Shown here piece after piece: positions 1 to 7,503 of a DNA stretch of 64,000 bases. The DNA is taken from contig NZ_AP018920.1 of assembly GCF_003945385.1 (NCBI RefSeq), forward strand, positions 248,001-312,000, given 5' to 3'. Under the pieces are notes generated by a model that was not told where the DNA came from, did not search any database, and saw nothing but the letters and a program-made list of their open reading frames with translations. The stretch's first letter is position 1. Every line of letters begins with the position of its first letter. This DNA comes from Pseudonocardia autotrophica (GTDB taxonomy: Bacteria; Actinomycetota; Actinomycetes; Mycobacteriales; Pseudonocardiaceae). A program made the translations under genes and the position numbers.

Positions 1-930
1 GCTGTCCGCCCGGACGATCGCCCGGTCGCCGAACACGGCGGGGAACCGGGTCATCGAGAACGGGATGCCGGCCGTCTCCGCGGACGTGTACTCCCACGGG
101 CCGGTCACCAGGAACCCGGACTGGGCGCTCGCGAAGGTGGCCACCGCGGCGTCCGAGTCGAGTGTCGGCGAGGCGATCGTGCCGTCGCAGAAGGCCTGCA
201 GGTAGCCCATCGCGGTGACCATGGCGTCCCGGTCGACCCGGGCCGGGCCACCGTCGGGCAGGTCCATCCGGCCGCCGGCCTGGTTGTACAGCGACCAGAA
301 CAGCATCCACGGCTCGTTCGTCCCGGTCGCGGCGAACGCGATCCCGGTCGCGCCGGTGACCTCGGCGGCCCGGCGACCGGCGTCGAGCAGGGTGTCCGGG
401 CCGTGCAGCGGGCGCAGCTCCCCGGAGGCGTCGAGCAGGCCGGCCCGGTCGCAGACGTCGGTGTTGTAGTAGAGGACCATCGGGTGGGTGTCGAGGGGGA
501 GGCCGACCAGCTCGCCGTCGACCGCGAGCCGCTCGGTGACCGCGGGCGGGAAGTCGTCGAGGCGGACACCGCGGGCTTCCAGCTCGGCGAGGTCCCAGGG
601 TTCGAGCAGGTCGCGGCCGAAGGTCACCAGGCGCGAGGTGTGCAGCGTGGCCAGGTCCGGGGCGCGGCCGCCGGCGCAGGCCATCGCGAGCTTCGTGTAG
701 TAGGGCGATCCCCACTCCAGGGTGGTCGCGCTCACGCCGATCCGCGGGTTGTCCGCCCGGAACCGGTCGACCAGGCCGACCATCCGCTCCCCGTCGCCGC
801 CGCCGAAGAAGTTCCAGTAGGCGACCGTGACGTCCGGCGAGGGCGCGGTCGCACATCCGGTGAGCAGGACCCCCGCGGTGAAGCCCGCTGCGCCCAGGAA
901 GCCGCGCCTGCTCAGTGCCGGGCCGCTCAT
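1..930 (-). CDS. ABC transporter sugar-binding lipoprotein, 3' part beyond the window
   Basis: The visible 310 residues are the N-terminal part of an extracellular solute-binding protein of the sugar ABC importer class. The start ATG is at 930. The N-terminus has a twin-arginine motif (S-R-R-G-F-L-G, residues 7-13), a hydrophobic stretch and a lipobox ending L-L-T-G-C with Cys26, so it should be Tat-exported and lipid-anchored. Motifs typical of the family follow, such as A-Y-W-N-F-F and D-N-P-R-I, and late in the visible part G-P-W-E-Y. Family members are about 400-450 residues, so roughly 100 are missing. The permease genes would lie further left. Two LacI-type operators upstream suggest sugar-responsive control. 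The actual sugar is unknown. Confidence 0.85.
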   Translation of the reverse strand, partial: MSGPALSRRGFLGAAGFTAGVLLTGCATAPSPDVTVAYWNFFGGGDGERMVGLVDRFRADNPRIGVSATTLEWGSPYYTKLAMACAGGRAPDLATLHTSRLVTFGRDLLEPWDLAELEARGVRLDDFPPAVTERLAVDGELVGLPLDTHPMVLYYNTDVCDRAGLLDASGELRPLHGPDTLLDAGRRAAEVTGATGIAFAATGTNEPWMLFWSLYNQAGGRMDLPDGGPARVDRDAMVTAMGYLQAFCDGTIASPTLDSDAAVATFASAQSGFLVTGPWEYTSAETAGIPFSMTRFPAVFGDRAIVRADS

Positions 931-1089
931 CGGGGGAGTGGGCCGCTCGGAGTGCCCGGCCCGGCCCGGCCGGAGGGGGGCCGTCGCTCGGTCGGTCGGA
1001 CGCGTGGTCGGTCCATCGGATCTCCCGTGTCTCGAGGCTTCGGTGGCTCGAGGCGCCGCGCAGCGCCGGTGCTGCAGCGTGAGCGCGGT

Positions 1090-1105
1090 ATGTTTGCGCT
1101 CACAT
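1090..1105. promoter_or_regulatory. LacI-family operator O1
   Basis: The site ATGTTTGCGCTCACAT fits the LacI/GalR operator pattern (A-T-G-T-nnn-C-G-nnn-A-C-A-T) with two half-site mismatches. It lies inside a wider perfect 8-bp inverted repeat, GTGAGCGC/GCGCTCAC (1079-1086 and 1096-1103). It falls at the expected transcription start of the minus-strand promoter at 1112-1140, a classical repressor position. Confidence 0.6.
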
Positions 1106-1111
1106 TTTCGG

Positions 1112-1140
1112 ATGGTGCCTGCTCGACCACGGGTGGTCAA
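1112..1140 (-). promoter_or_regulatory. Candidate promoter of the sugar-binding protein gene
   Basis: On the minus strand TTGACC (1140-1135) is followed after 17 bp by CACCAT (1117-1112). The -35 is good and the -10 weak. The predicted start near 1105 coincides with operator O1. Confidence 0.4.
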
Positions 1141-1231
1141 GGGTTGCGTCTCGCTGTACGGCCAGCGCTCTGTCGCCGAGTTCGAGTCGAGTGGGTGCCG
1201 CAGTGCGACGCACGTGTGCAGGTCCGGCGTT

Positions 1232-1247
1232 ATGTTAGCGATAACAT
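1232..1247. promoter_or_regulatory. LacI-family operator O2
   Basis: ATGTTAGCGATAACAT is a nearly perfect palindrome of the LacI/GalR type; only one central base breaks the symmetry. It lies 142 bp upstream of O1, a spacing compatible with DNA looping between two bound repressor dimers. No LacI gene is in the window; it presumably lies to the left with the rest of the sugar operon. Confidence 0.65.
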
Positions 1248-1456
1248 TCGAGCTGCTGGGCCCAATGCGGAGCCGCGACTCGGATTCAGCTCGTACCGTG
1301 CCGGGAGGCGATCACTCCGGGGTCGCCGCGGGCGCCGGAACCGTCGGACCCCGGTGCCGGCGTCGGCGGTATGGCGATCCTCTAACGCGAGGCGCCGGCG
1401 TTGTGGGAGGCCGGGATCGAGCGGGCTCGCGCCGGGTGTGCGCTCGCCGGGCTCGG

Positions 1457-1885
1457 TCAGCCGAACCCGCGGAAGACCCGGTCGGGCTGCAGCTGCGCCT
1501 GGTCGGCATACGCGGCGAACTCCACGGCACCGTGCGGCACGTCGGTCCCGACGCTCCAGAGCTGGATGGCCGCGATCCGCAGGGTCCGGCCCGGCTCGTC
1601 GCGCAGATCCGCCGCGACCACCGGGAAGCCGTGATCGGTCAGGGTGCGCTCGTCGACGACGAACAACAGCGGATGCCGCTCGGCGACCCCGTCCTCCAGG
1701 GCGAACGCCACCACCCGATCGACCGGCCAGTCGCCGAACAGGTCCTCGGTGACGACGTCGAACACCGCCGGGGTGATGATCCCGAGCAGCTCGTTCCACG
1801 GTCCCTCGCCGGTGTCGGACGCGGTGCGGACCAGCGGGCACCGGCGTGTCGCGGGGAACTCCACGCGGCCATCCTTCCGTGTCAC
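1457..1885 (-). CDS. DUF6924-like conserved protein
   Basis: A 142-residue acidic soluble protein with no signal or membrane segment. I chose the GTG at 1885 because conserved-looking sequence (C-P-L-V-R-T) begins shortly after it. Features include W-N-E-L-L near residue 29 and F-V-V-D-E-R-T-L-T-D in the middle, as in small actinobacterial DUF6924 proteins, whose function is unknown. It is divergent from the gene at 1895, with only nine bases between the starts, so the two probably share a control region or are leaderless. The family call comes from recall of sequence style and is moderately sure. That the gene is real is more certain. Confidence 0.55.
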   Translation of the reverse strand: MTRKDGRVEFPATRRCPLVRTASDTGEGPWNELLGIITPAVFDVVTEDLFGDWPVDRVVAFALEDGVAERHPLLFVVDERTLTDHGFPVVAADLRDEPGRTLRIAAIQLWSVGTDVPHGAVEFAAYADQAQLQPDRVFRGFG

Positions 1886-1894
1886 GCTGGGCGG

Positions 1895-2245
1895 GTGAGC
1901 AGCGCACCCAGTGTCGACGGCCGCCGGTTCGCCGGGATCAGCAACTCCGGTGACGGTGAGGTCGGTCAGGCGACCGTGTTCACCTATCACGAGGCGGACG
2001 GTCTGGTCTGGGCCGAGTACGCCGGCGGCGCCGTCCGGCTCGGGCGGATCGTCGGTACCCGGGAGGGCGACGTTCTGCGGTTCCGCTACGTGCACGTCTC
2101 GGTCGACGGGGAGTCCAGCTCCGGCCGGTGCGAGGCTCGGCTCGAGGTGCTCCCGGACGGGCGGCTGCGGTCGCACGAGGACTGGTGCTGGGAGTCGCGG
2201 CCGGGCGCGGGGGCGAGCGTGGTGGAGGAGGTCGCGCCGGGCTGA
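1895..2245 (+). CDS. Small conserved protein, old 'N-acetylglutamate synthase'-like family
   Basis: A 116-residue beta-rich soluble protein starting at GTG 1895. The opening D-G-R-R-F-A-G-I-S-N-S-G-D-G-E-V-G, the repeated G-G-A-V-R-L-G and L-P-D-G-R-L-R-S-H-E-D-W, and the ending S-V-V-E-E-V are typical of a small conserved family sometimes mislabelled N-acetylglutamate synthase. There is no acetyl-CoA-binding GNAT motif, so that label is doubtful and no function is assigned. Confidence 0.6.
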   Translation: MSSAPSVDGRRFAGISNSGDGEVGQATVFTYHEADGLVWAEYAGGAVRLGRIVGTREGDVLRFRYVHVSVDGESSSGRCEARLEVLPDGRLRSHEDWCWESRPGAGASVVEEVAPG

Positions 2246-2255
2246 GGCGCGGGGC

Positions 2256-2828
2256 TCACCCCTCCTCCCTGCGCCGGGCCCGGAAGGCGGCGGCCTTGAC
2301 CCGGTTCTGACAGGCGGTCGAGCAGAACCGGCGGGTGCCGTTGCGTGAGACGTCGACGAACACCCGGTTGCACGCGTCGGCGGAACACACCCCGAGCCGC
2401 TCGTGCGCGGGATTGCCCAGGACGACCGCCAGTGCGGTCGCCATCGAGGCGGCCCAGCTGCGCGCCCATCCGGCGTCGACCGCGTGGAAGTGCAGGTGCC
2501 ACGGGCGATCGCCGTGCCGGGCGAGCACCGGCACCGCACCGGTCTCGGTCAGCAGCGCGTTCACGGTCGCCGCCGCGGCGTCGAGATCGCCGTTCTCGAC
2601 GTCGGCGAACACGGTGTACATCCGGCCGGCCCACCCGCGCAGCAGGTCCATCTCCGCGGGCGGTGGCCGTTCGTCGAACCAGTGGTCCTCGCGCGGTGCG
2701 AGTGCGGCCTCCACTCCCGGTTCGTCGTCGCCGGCGTAGGCGCGGCCGCGCGCCTCGCCCGGGGTCAGCAGGTTGACCGCGGCGACCGTGGCGGTGAGCA
2801 CATCGCTGGTGTGACTGTCGAAGTCCAC
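2256..2828 (-). CDS. CGNR zinc-finger (ABATE domain) regulator
   Basis: A 190-residue protein with an N-terminal ABATE-type domain and a C-terminal CGNR zinc finger. The finger begins G-V-C-S-A-D-A-C-N-R-V-F-V-D and continues R-R-F-C-S-T-A-C-Q-N-R-V-K, giving four cysteines in C-x4-C...C-x3-C spacing. Such proteins are probable DNA-binding regulators. The GTG at 2828 gives the usual family length; longer forms run into unrelated sequence. It is divergent from a methyltransferase gene, and an inverted repeat lies in the space between them, so it may control both genes. Confidence 0.8.
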   Translation of the reverse strand: MDFDSHTSDVLTATVAAVNLLTPGEARGRAYAGDDEPGVEAALAPREDHWFDERPPPAEMDLLRGWAGRMYTVFADVENGDLDAAAATVNALLTETGAVPVLARHGDRPWHLHFHAVDAGWARSWAASMATALAVVLGNPAHERLGVCSADACNRVFVDVSRNGTRRFCSTACQNRVKAAAFRARRREEG

Positions 2829-2859
2829 TTGACCAGTTACCTCTCGATCCCTACCGTCG

Positions 2860-2887
2860 TCACTGTCGAACAGGATAACAACAGTGA
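2860..2887. promoter_or_regulatory. Inverted repeat between divergent genes
   Basis: TCACTGT (2860-2866) and ACAGTGA (2881-2887) form a perfect 7-bp inverted repeat with a 14-base spacer, centred between the starts of the CGNR regulator and the methyltransferase. It is a candidate operator for the CGNR protein; binding is inferred only from position. Confidence 0.4.
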
Positions 2888-2913
2888 TGGAACTGTCCTG
2901 AAGGAGCGTTGTG

Positions 2914-3690
2914 ATGACAGTGGCCCCGGATCTCGCCGCCGAGTGGATCGACCGATGGGACGCACAGCAGGAGGGATACGTACCCGACCGTGAGGAGCGG
3001 TTCGCGGTGCTGGTCGACATCGTCGAGCACGCCGTGCGGGAGGTGGCCGAGCCGGTCGTCGTCGATCTCGGATGCGGCCCGGGCTCGCTCGCGGCCCGGA
3101 TCGCCGAGCGGGTTCCGCGCGCGGTGATCATCGGGGTGGATGCCGATCCGCTGCTGATCGCGCTCGCCCGCGGCCGGTACGGCGACCTGGCGCGCTGGGA
3201 GGTCGCCGATCTCGCGGCCGACGACTGGACGGCCGCGCTGCCCGGACCGGTGCATGCCGCCGTCTCCACCACCGCACTGCACTGGATGCTCCCCGAGCAG
3301 CTCGCCGGGCTGTACCGGACGCTCGCCGCGCACACCGCACCCGGCGGAGTGCTGGCCAACGGTGATCACCTGGCCGTCGCCGAGGGGCTCGCCGGCCCGG
3401 CCGCCGCCGTCGGTGCCGGACGCGCCCTGCGGTCCGGCGTGACCGGGCGGGAGGGATGGACCGACTGGTGGGACGCGCTGCTCGACGATCCGCGGCTCGC
3501 CGGGGTGACAGCGGGGCGGCGGCGTTCGACGTCCGCGGTGCAGGACGCGGCCGGCGAGTCCGAGCACCACGACGGCAGCAACCGGCTCTCCGCCGCCGAC
3601 CACGCCCGGCTCCTGCTGGCGGGCGGCTACTCCGGCGCGGGCGTGGTCTGGCAGCACGGGGAGGACACGGTCGTCGCCGGGGTGCGGTGA
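2914..3690 (+). CDS. SAM-dependent methyltransferase, trans-aconitate methyltransferase-like
   Basis: A 258-residue class I methyltransferase. Motif I, V-V-D-L-G-C-G-P-G-S, is at about residues 49-58, followed by the acidic G-V-D-A-D-P near 74-79 and a post-motif S-T-T-A-L-H-W-M. The substrate is not evident; the fold resembles trans-aconitate methyltransferases. ATG 2914 is preferred over GTG 2911 because AAGGAG (2901-2906) then has a seven-base spacing. It is divergent from the CGNR regulator, which probably controls it. Confidence 0.8.
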   Translation: MTVAPDLAAEWIDRWDAQQEGYVPDREERFAVLVDIVEHAVREVAEPVVVDLGCGPGSLAARIAERVPRAVIIGVDADPLLIALARGRYGDLARWEVADLAADDWTAALPGPVHAAVSTTALHWMLPEQLAGLYRTLAAHTAPGGVLANGDHLAVAEGLAGPAAAVGAGRALRSGVTGREGWTDWWDALLDDPRLAGVTAGRRRSTSAVQDAAGESEHHDGSNRLSAADHARLLLAGGYSGAGVVWQHGEDTVVAGVR

Positions 3691-3787
3691 GCCGGGCGGA
3701 CCAGTGCCGGCGCCCGCCCGGCACAACCCGCGCGAACATCAGGGTGAACCCTGAGTCGAGCTTCCGTATACCGGGCATCCTGGACAC

Positions 3788-4195
3788 ATGCTGCGGCTGA
3801 TCCTCAACGTCATCTGGCTGGTGCTCTCGGGCTTCTGGCTGTTCCTGGGTTACATGGCGGCCGGGATCGTGGCCTGTGTCCTGGTCGTGACGATCCCGTT
3901 CGGCATCGCCTCGTTCCGGATCGGTCTCTACGCGCTCTGGCCGTTCGGCCGGGACGTGGTGCGCCGGCCGTCGGCGGGAGCGGCGTCGACGATCGGCAAC
4001 GTGCTCTGGATCCTGCTGTTCGGCTGGTGGCTGATCATCGGGCACATCGCCACCGCGCTCGCGCTCGCCGTCACGATCATCGGCCTGCCGCTGGCCTGGG
4101 CGAACCTGAAGCTGATCCCGGTGTCGCTGTTCCCGCTGGGCTCGCAGATCGTCGACACCGACGCCTACGTGCCCGGCTCCCGCGTCGCCGTCTGA
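3788..4195 (+). CDS. yccF: YccF-domain inner membrane protein
   Basis: A 135-residue membrane protein built from two YccF-type repeats. Hydrophobic segments cover about residues 4-35, 73-90 and 93-110. The repeat pattern N-V-I-W-L-V-L-S-G-F-W-L and N-V-L-W-I-L-L-F-G-W-W-L, each followed by I-P-F-G-I-A or I-G-L-P-L-A, is characteristic. Length and architecture match the family; its function is unknown. It stands alone between unrelated genes. Confidence 0.85.
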   Translation: MLRLILNVIWLVLSGFWLFLGYMAAGIVACVLVVTIPFGIASFRIGLYALWPFGRDVVRRPSAGAASTIGNVLWILLFGWWLIIGHIATALALAVTIIGLPLAWANLKLIPVSLFPLGSQIVDTDAYVPGSRVAV

Positions 4196-4238
4196 TCCCG
4201 ATGCCGCCGAGCCGCACCGGGACCCGGCTCGGCTCGGC

Positions 4239-5501
4239 TCACTCGGGGTCGGTCAGGAACTCCACACCGGCCCGCGCCAGCAGCTCCGGATCGTGCACCC
4301 CGCACAGCTCGCGCGCCGAGTGCATGGACAGCACCGGGATGCCGACGTCGACCGTCCGGATGCCCAGCCGGGTCGCCATGATCGGCCCGACGGTCGATCC
4401 GCAGGGCACGGTGTTCTTCGAGACGAACACCTGGTTCGGCACGTCGGCGCTCCGGCAGGCGCGCTTCCAGGCGGCCGCGCCGGGGGCGTCGGTGGCGTAG
4501 CGCTGCACCGCGTTGACCTTGAGCGACGGCCCGTGGTTGGGCAGCGACAGGTGATCGGTGTCGTGCTTGTCGAGGTGGTTGGGGTGCGCGGCGTGCGTGA
4601 CGTCCACGGACAGGCAGCGCGAGCGCGCGAACACGGTGCGGCGCTCGTCGAACCCGCCGGCGAGCCGGGTCAGCACCGTCTCCAGCAGCGGCCCGGCCGC
4701 CCCGGTAGCCGAGTCGGAGCCGATCTCCTCGTGGTCGAACCCGACGAACACCGGCACCGTCGCCGGGTCCCGCTGCGCCGCGGTGAGCAGTGCGGAGATC
4801 CCCGCATGCACCGACGCCAGGTTGTCCAGCCGCGGCGCGGCCAGCAGCTCGTCGTCCCGGCCGAGGGTGGCGGGCGGGGTGAGGTCGTAGGTGAACAGGT
4901 CGTGCGCGGCGACGTCGCGGGGATCGATACCGGTCAGCGAGGCCAGGAACTCGACGAGATCGCCACCGGCCGGGTCGCCGATCCCCCAGATCGGCAGGAG
5001 GTGACGTTGCGGGTCCAGGGTGAGGCCCTGGTTCACGCCGCGGTCGAGATGGATCGCGAGCTGCGGGATGCGCAGCAGCGGCCGATCCACCAGCACCGGG
5101 ACGATCCGGCCGTCGTAGAGCGCGAGCCGTCCGGCCAGCCCGAGATCGCGGTCCAGCCAGGAGTTCCACAGCGCACCGCCGTAGACCTCGACGCCGACCT
5201 GCCGCCAGCCCGCCGTCCCGACGTCCGGGTTCGGCTTGACCTTGAACCCGGGCGAGTCGGTGTGTGCGGCGAACACCCGCAGCGGGCGGGGCGCACCGGC
5301 GGGCTGCCACCAGGCCAGGATCGTGCCGTCCCGCACCAGGTAGCGACCACCGGTGCCGTCGATCCACGGGCCGTCCTCGGGCTGCTCGACGAACCCGGCG
5401 GCGGTCAGCCTGCGCACGGCCTCGGCCACCGCGTGGTACGGCGACGGGCTCGCGGTCAGGAACGAGGCGAGATCACGGGCGGCGTCGGTCACGTGAGGCA
5501 T
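4239..5501 (-). CDS. apeB: M18 family aminopeptidase
   Basis: A 420-residue cytosolic metallo-aminopeptidase of the M18 (aspartyl aminopeptidase) family, which removes N-terminal, often acidic, residues from peptides. The dinuclear metal ligands are visible in order: His in F-A-A-H-T-D-S-P-G, Asp in R-L-D-N-L-A-S, the E-E pair in D-H-E-E-I-G-S-D-S, Asp in S-V-D-V-T-H-A-A-H-P-N, and the final His in P-V-L-S-M-H-S-A-R-E. Length is normal. The start ATG (5501) lies ten bases from that of the divergent GMC oxidoreductase, so promoters must overlap or the mRNAs be leaderless. Confidence 0.93.
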   Translation of the reverse strand: MPHVTDAARDLASFLTASPSPYHAVAEAVRRLTAAGFVEQPEDGPWIDGTGGRYLVRDGTILAWWQPAGAPRPLRVFAAHTDSPGFKVKPNPDVGTAGWRQVGVEVYGGALWNSWLDRDLGLAGRLALYDGRIVPVLVDRPLLRIPQLAIHLDRGVNQGLTLDPQRHLLPIWGIGDPAGGDLVEFLASLTGIDPRDVAAHDLFTYDLTPPATLGRDDELLAAPRLDNLASVHAGISALLTAAQRDPATVPVFVGFDHEEIGSDSATGAAGPLLETVLTRLAGGFDERRTVFARSRCLSVDVTHAAHPNHLDKHDTDHLSLPNHGPSLKVNAVQRYATDAPGAAAWKRACRSADVPNQVFVSKNTVPCGSTVGPIMATRLGIRTVDVGIPVLSMHSARELCGVHDPELLARAGVEFLTDPE

Positions 5502-5511
5502 CCTGTCAGTG

Positions 5512-6996
5512 ATGACGGAGAGCTTCGACGTGGTGGTGGTCGGCGCCGGGTCCGCGGGCTGCGCGCTGGCCGGGCGGCTCGCTGCACGCGGGATCCGGAC
5601 GGCGCTGGTGGAGGCCGGGGCCGTCGTCGTCCCGTCGGAGTCGACGCCGATCGCCTCGCTCGCCGCCACCGCGCCGGGACACGTGCTGAACTGGGCCTAT
5701 CACGCGACGCTTGCCCACGGCCGGGAGTCCACGGTGCCGCGCGGCCGGGTGCTGGGTGGCTCCGGCGCCATCAACGGCGGCTACTTCGTGCGTGCGGTGC
5801 CCGCCGACTTCGCCGACTGGGCGGTCCCGGGCTGGTCCTACGAGGACACCCTGCCCTGCTTCCGGCGGCTGGAGCGCGACCTGGACTTCTGCACCGACGA
5901 CGTGCACGGCGACTCCGGTCCGCTGCGGATCTCCCGCCCGGCCGGTCCGCTCCTCGCGCCGGTCACCGAGCCGTTCCTGCAGGCCTGCACGGCACTCGGC
6001 TATCCGGCCGAGCCGGACAAGAACGCCGGTGGCCCGCCGGGTGCCGGCCCGGTCCCGACCAATGCCGTCGACGGGCGGCGGGTCAGCTCCGCGACCGCCT
6101 ACCTGCCGCCGCCCTGGGGCGACGCCGAGTGGTGCGACGCGCTGACCGTCCTGGGGGGCCGGGCCGTCGACACCCTGCTGCACTCCGGCGGCCGGGTGCA
6201 CGGCATCCGGATCGGGGGCGACGAGCTGCACGCCGGTGAGGTCGTCGTCGCCGCCGGTGCGGTCGGGACACCGGCGCTGCTGCAGCGCTCCGGGATCGGG
6301 CCGGAGGACACCCTGCGCGCGGCCGGGATCGCGGTGCGGCACGAGTTGCCCGGCGTCGGACGCGGCTGGTCGGACCATCCCGCGGTGTTCCTGCCGCTGC
6401 GCAGCGGACTGCCCGACCCGCATCCGGACGCGGTGGCCGGGCAGGCCGCGCTGAACCTGGACTCGGGCACCGACCCGGCCGGCGACCTGGAGGTCCTGTT
6501 GTTCGCGCATCCCTTCGCGCCGGGCGGTCCCGCGCACCTGATGTGTGCCGTGCAGCGGCCGGACAGCCGCGGCATGCTCGCGGTCACCTCGCCGGATCCG
6601 GCGGACCCGCCCCGGCTGGACTTCCGCTACCTGCGCACCACCTCCGACCGGCACCGGATGCGGGCCGCGGTGCGGGTCGGCGCGGACATCCTGCGGGTCG
6701 CCGGCTGGGACCGGGCCGGTCCCGGCGACGGCGGCCCGGCCGGCTGGGAGCTGGGCAACGACACCCGGCTCGACGAGTGGATCCAGGAGCGGCTGACGAC
6801 CTCGGTGCACCTGTCCGGGAGCGCCGCGATGGGCACCGGGCCGGACTCCGTCGTCGGCCCCGACCTGCGGGTGCACGGCCTGGCCGGGCTGCGGGTCGCG
6901 GACACCTCGATCCTGCCGTCGGTGCCACGGCGCGGACCGGCGGCCACCGCCGTGATGATCGGTGAGCGGGCCGCCGACCTGGTGGCGGCGTCGTGA
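5512..6996 (+). CDS. mftG: GMC oxidoreductase, mycofactocin-type (MftG-like)
   Basis: A 494-residue FAD-dependent GMC-family oxidoreductase. The dinucleotide-binding motif V-V-V-G-A-G-S-A-G is at the N-terminus. The family signature G-G-S-G-A-I-N-G-G-Y-F lies near residues 80-90, and the C-terminus carries the catalytic His in H-L-S-G-S-A-A-M-G and the ending R-R-G-P-A-A-T-A-V-M-I-G-E. The I-N-G-G-Y-F signature, D-L-D-F segment and C-terminus closely resemble MftG, which is linked to mycofactocin redox cofactor metabolism. No mftA-F genes are nearby, so the role is inferred from sequence. The gene overlaps the next by four bases. Confidence 0.7.
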   Translation: MTESFDVVVVGAGSAGCALAGRLAARGIRTALVEAGAVVVPSESTPIASLAATAPGHVLNWAYHATLAHGRESTVPRGRVLGGSGAINGGYFVRAVPADFADWAVPGWSYEDTLPCFRRLERDLDFCTDDVHGDSGPLRISRPAGPLLAPVTEPFLQACTALGYPAEPDKNAGGPPGAGPVPTNAVDGRRVSSATAYLPPPWGDAEWCDALTVLGGRAVDTLLHSGGRVHGIRIGGDELHAGEVVVAAGAVGTPALLQRSGIGPEDTLRAAGIAVRHELPGVGRGWSDHPAVFLPLRSGLPDPHPDAVAGQAALNLDSGTDPAGDLEVLLFAHPFAPGGPAHLMCAVQRPDSRGMLAVTSPDPADPPRLDFRYLRTTSDRHRMRAAVRVGADILRVAGWDRAGPGDGGPAGWELGNDTRLDEWIQERLTTSVHLSGSAAMGTGPDSVVGPDLRVHGLAGLRVADTSILPSVPRRGPAATAVMIGERAADLVAAS

Positions 6997-7493
6997 TCCG
7001 CCTCGCCACCCCGGCCGACGCACCGGCGCTGCGGGAGATCGAGCGCGCCGCGGGCGAGCCGTTCCGGGAGATCGGACTGGACGTCGTCGCCGACGACGAA
7101 CCGCCGCCCGCGGCGCTGCTGGCCGCCTACGCCACGGCCGGGCGCGCGTTCGTCGCCGAGCGCGACGGGCGACCGGCCGGGTACCTGCTCACCGAGCTCG
7201 TCGACGGCTGCGCACATCTGGAGCAGGTGTCGGTGCTGCCCGGGTTGCGCGGGTCGCGGATCGGCGAGCGGCTCGTCGAGCACCTGGCCGGCTGGGCCCG
7301 CGACCGGCGGCTGCCCGCGCTGACCCTCACCACCTACCGGGACGTGCCGTGGAACGGGCCGTACTGGCTGCAGCTCGGGTTCCGCGAGCTGATCGAGATC
7401 GGCCCGGGTCTGCGGGCGATCCGGGACGACGAGATCGCCCGCGGCCTCGACGTCTGGCCGCGGCTGGCGATGCGCCGGGATCTCGGCTCGTAG
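6993..7493 (+). CDS. GNAT family N-acetyltransferase
   Basis: A 166-residue acetyltransferase starting at GTG 6993, overlapping the preceding stop (GTGA). The central strand-loop-helix L-E-Q-V-S-V-L-P-G-L-R-G-S-R-I-G-E-R-L is the acetyl-CoA pyrophosphate-binding motif (Q/R-x-x-G-x-G/A variant), followed by L-T-L-T-T-Y-R-D-V-P-W-N-G-P-Y-W-L-Q-L-G-F. Substrate unknown. Translational coupling to the MftG-like gene suggests co-expression. Confidence 0.85.
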   Translation: MIRLATPADAPALREIERAAGEPFREIGLDVVADDEPPPAALLAAYATAGRAFVAERDGRPAGYLLTELVDGCAHLEQVSVLPGLRGSRIGERLVEHLAGWARDRRLPALTLTTYRDVPWNGPYWLQLGFRELIEIGPGLRAIRDDEIARGLDVWPRLAMRRDLGS

Positions 7494-7503
7494 TGTCGCC
7501 GGC

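Larger units (their letters stand above)
931..1456. other. Non-coding control region of the sugar-binding protein gene
   Basis: No convincing gene is present; the long reading frames crossing it are out of frame with any recognisable protein. It contains a candidate minus-strand promoter and two LacI-type operators, annotated separately. The stretch next to the gene at 1457 shows nothing further that I recognise. Confidence 0.6.

Noticed and set aside
403..1752. Long plus-strand reading frame of about 450 codons
   Set aside because: It is Arg/Ala/Gly-rich, opposite a clear lipoprotein gene and the LacI operators; a high-GC shadow.
1895..2245. N-acetylglutamate synthase
   Set aside because: The label is a historical misannotation for this small family; no GNAT acetyl-CoA motif is present.
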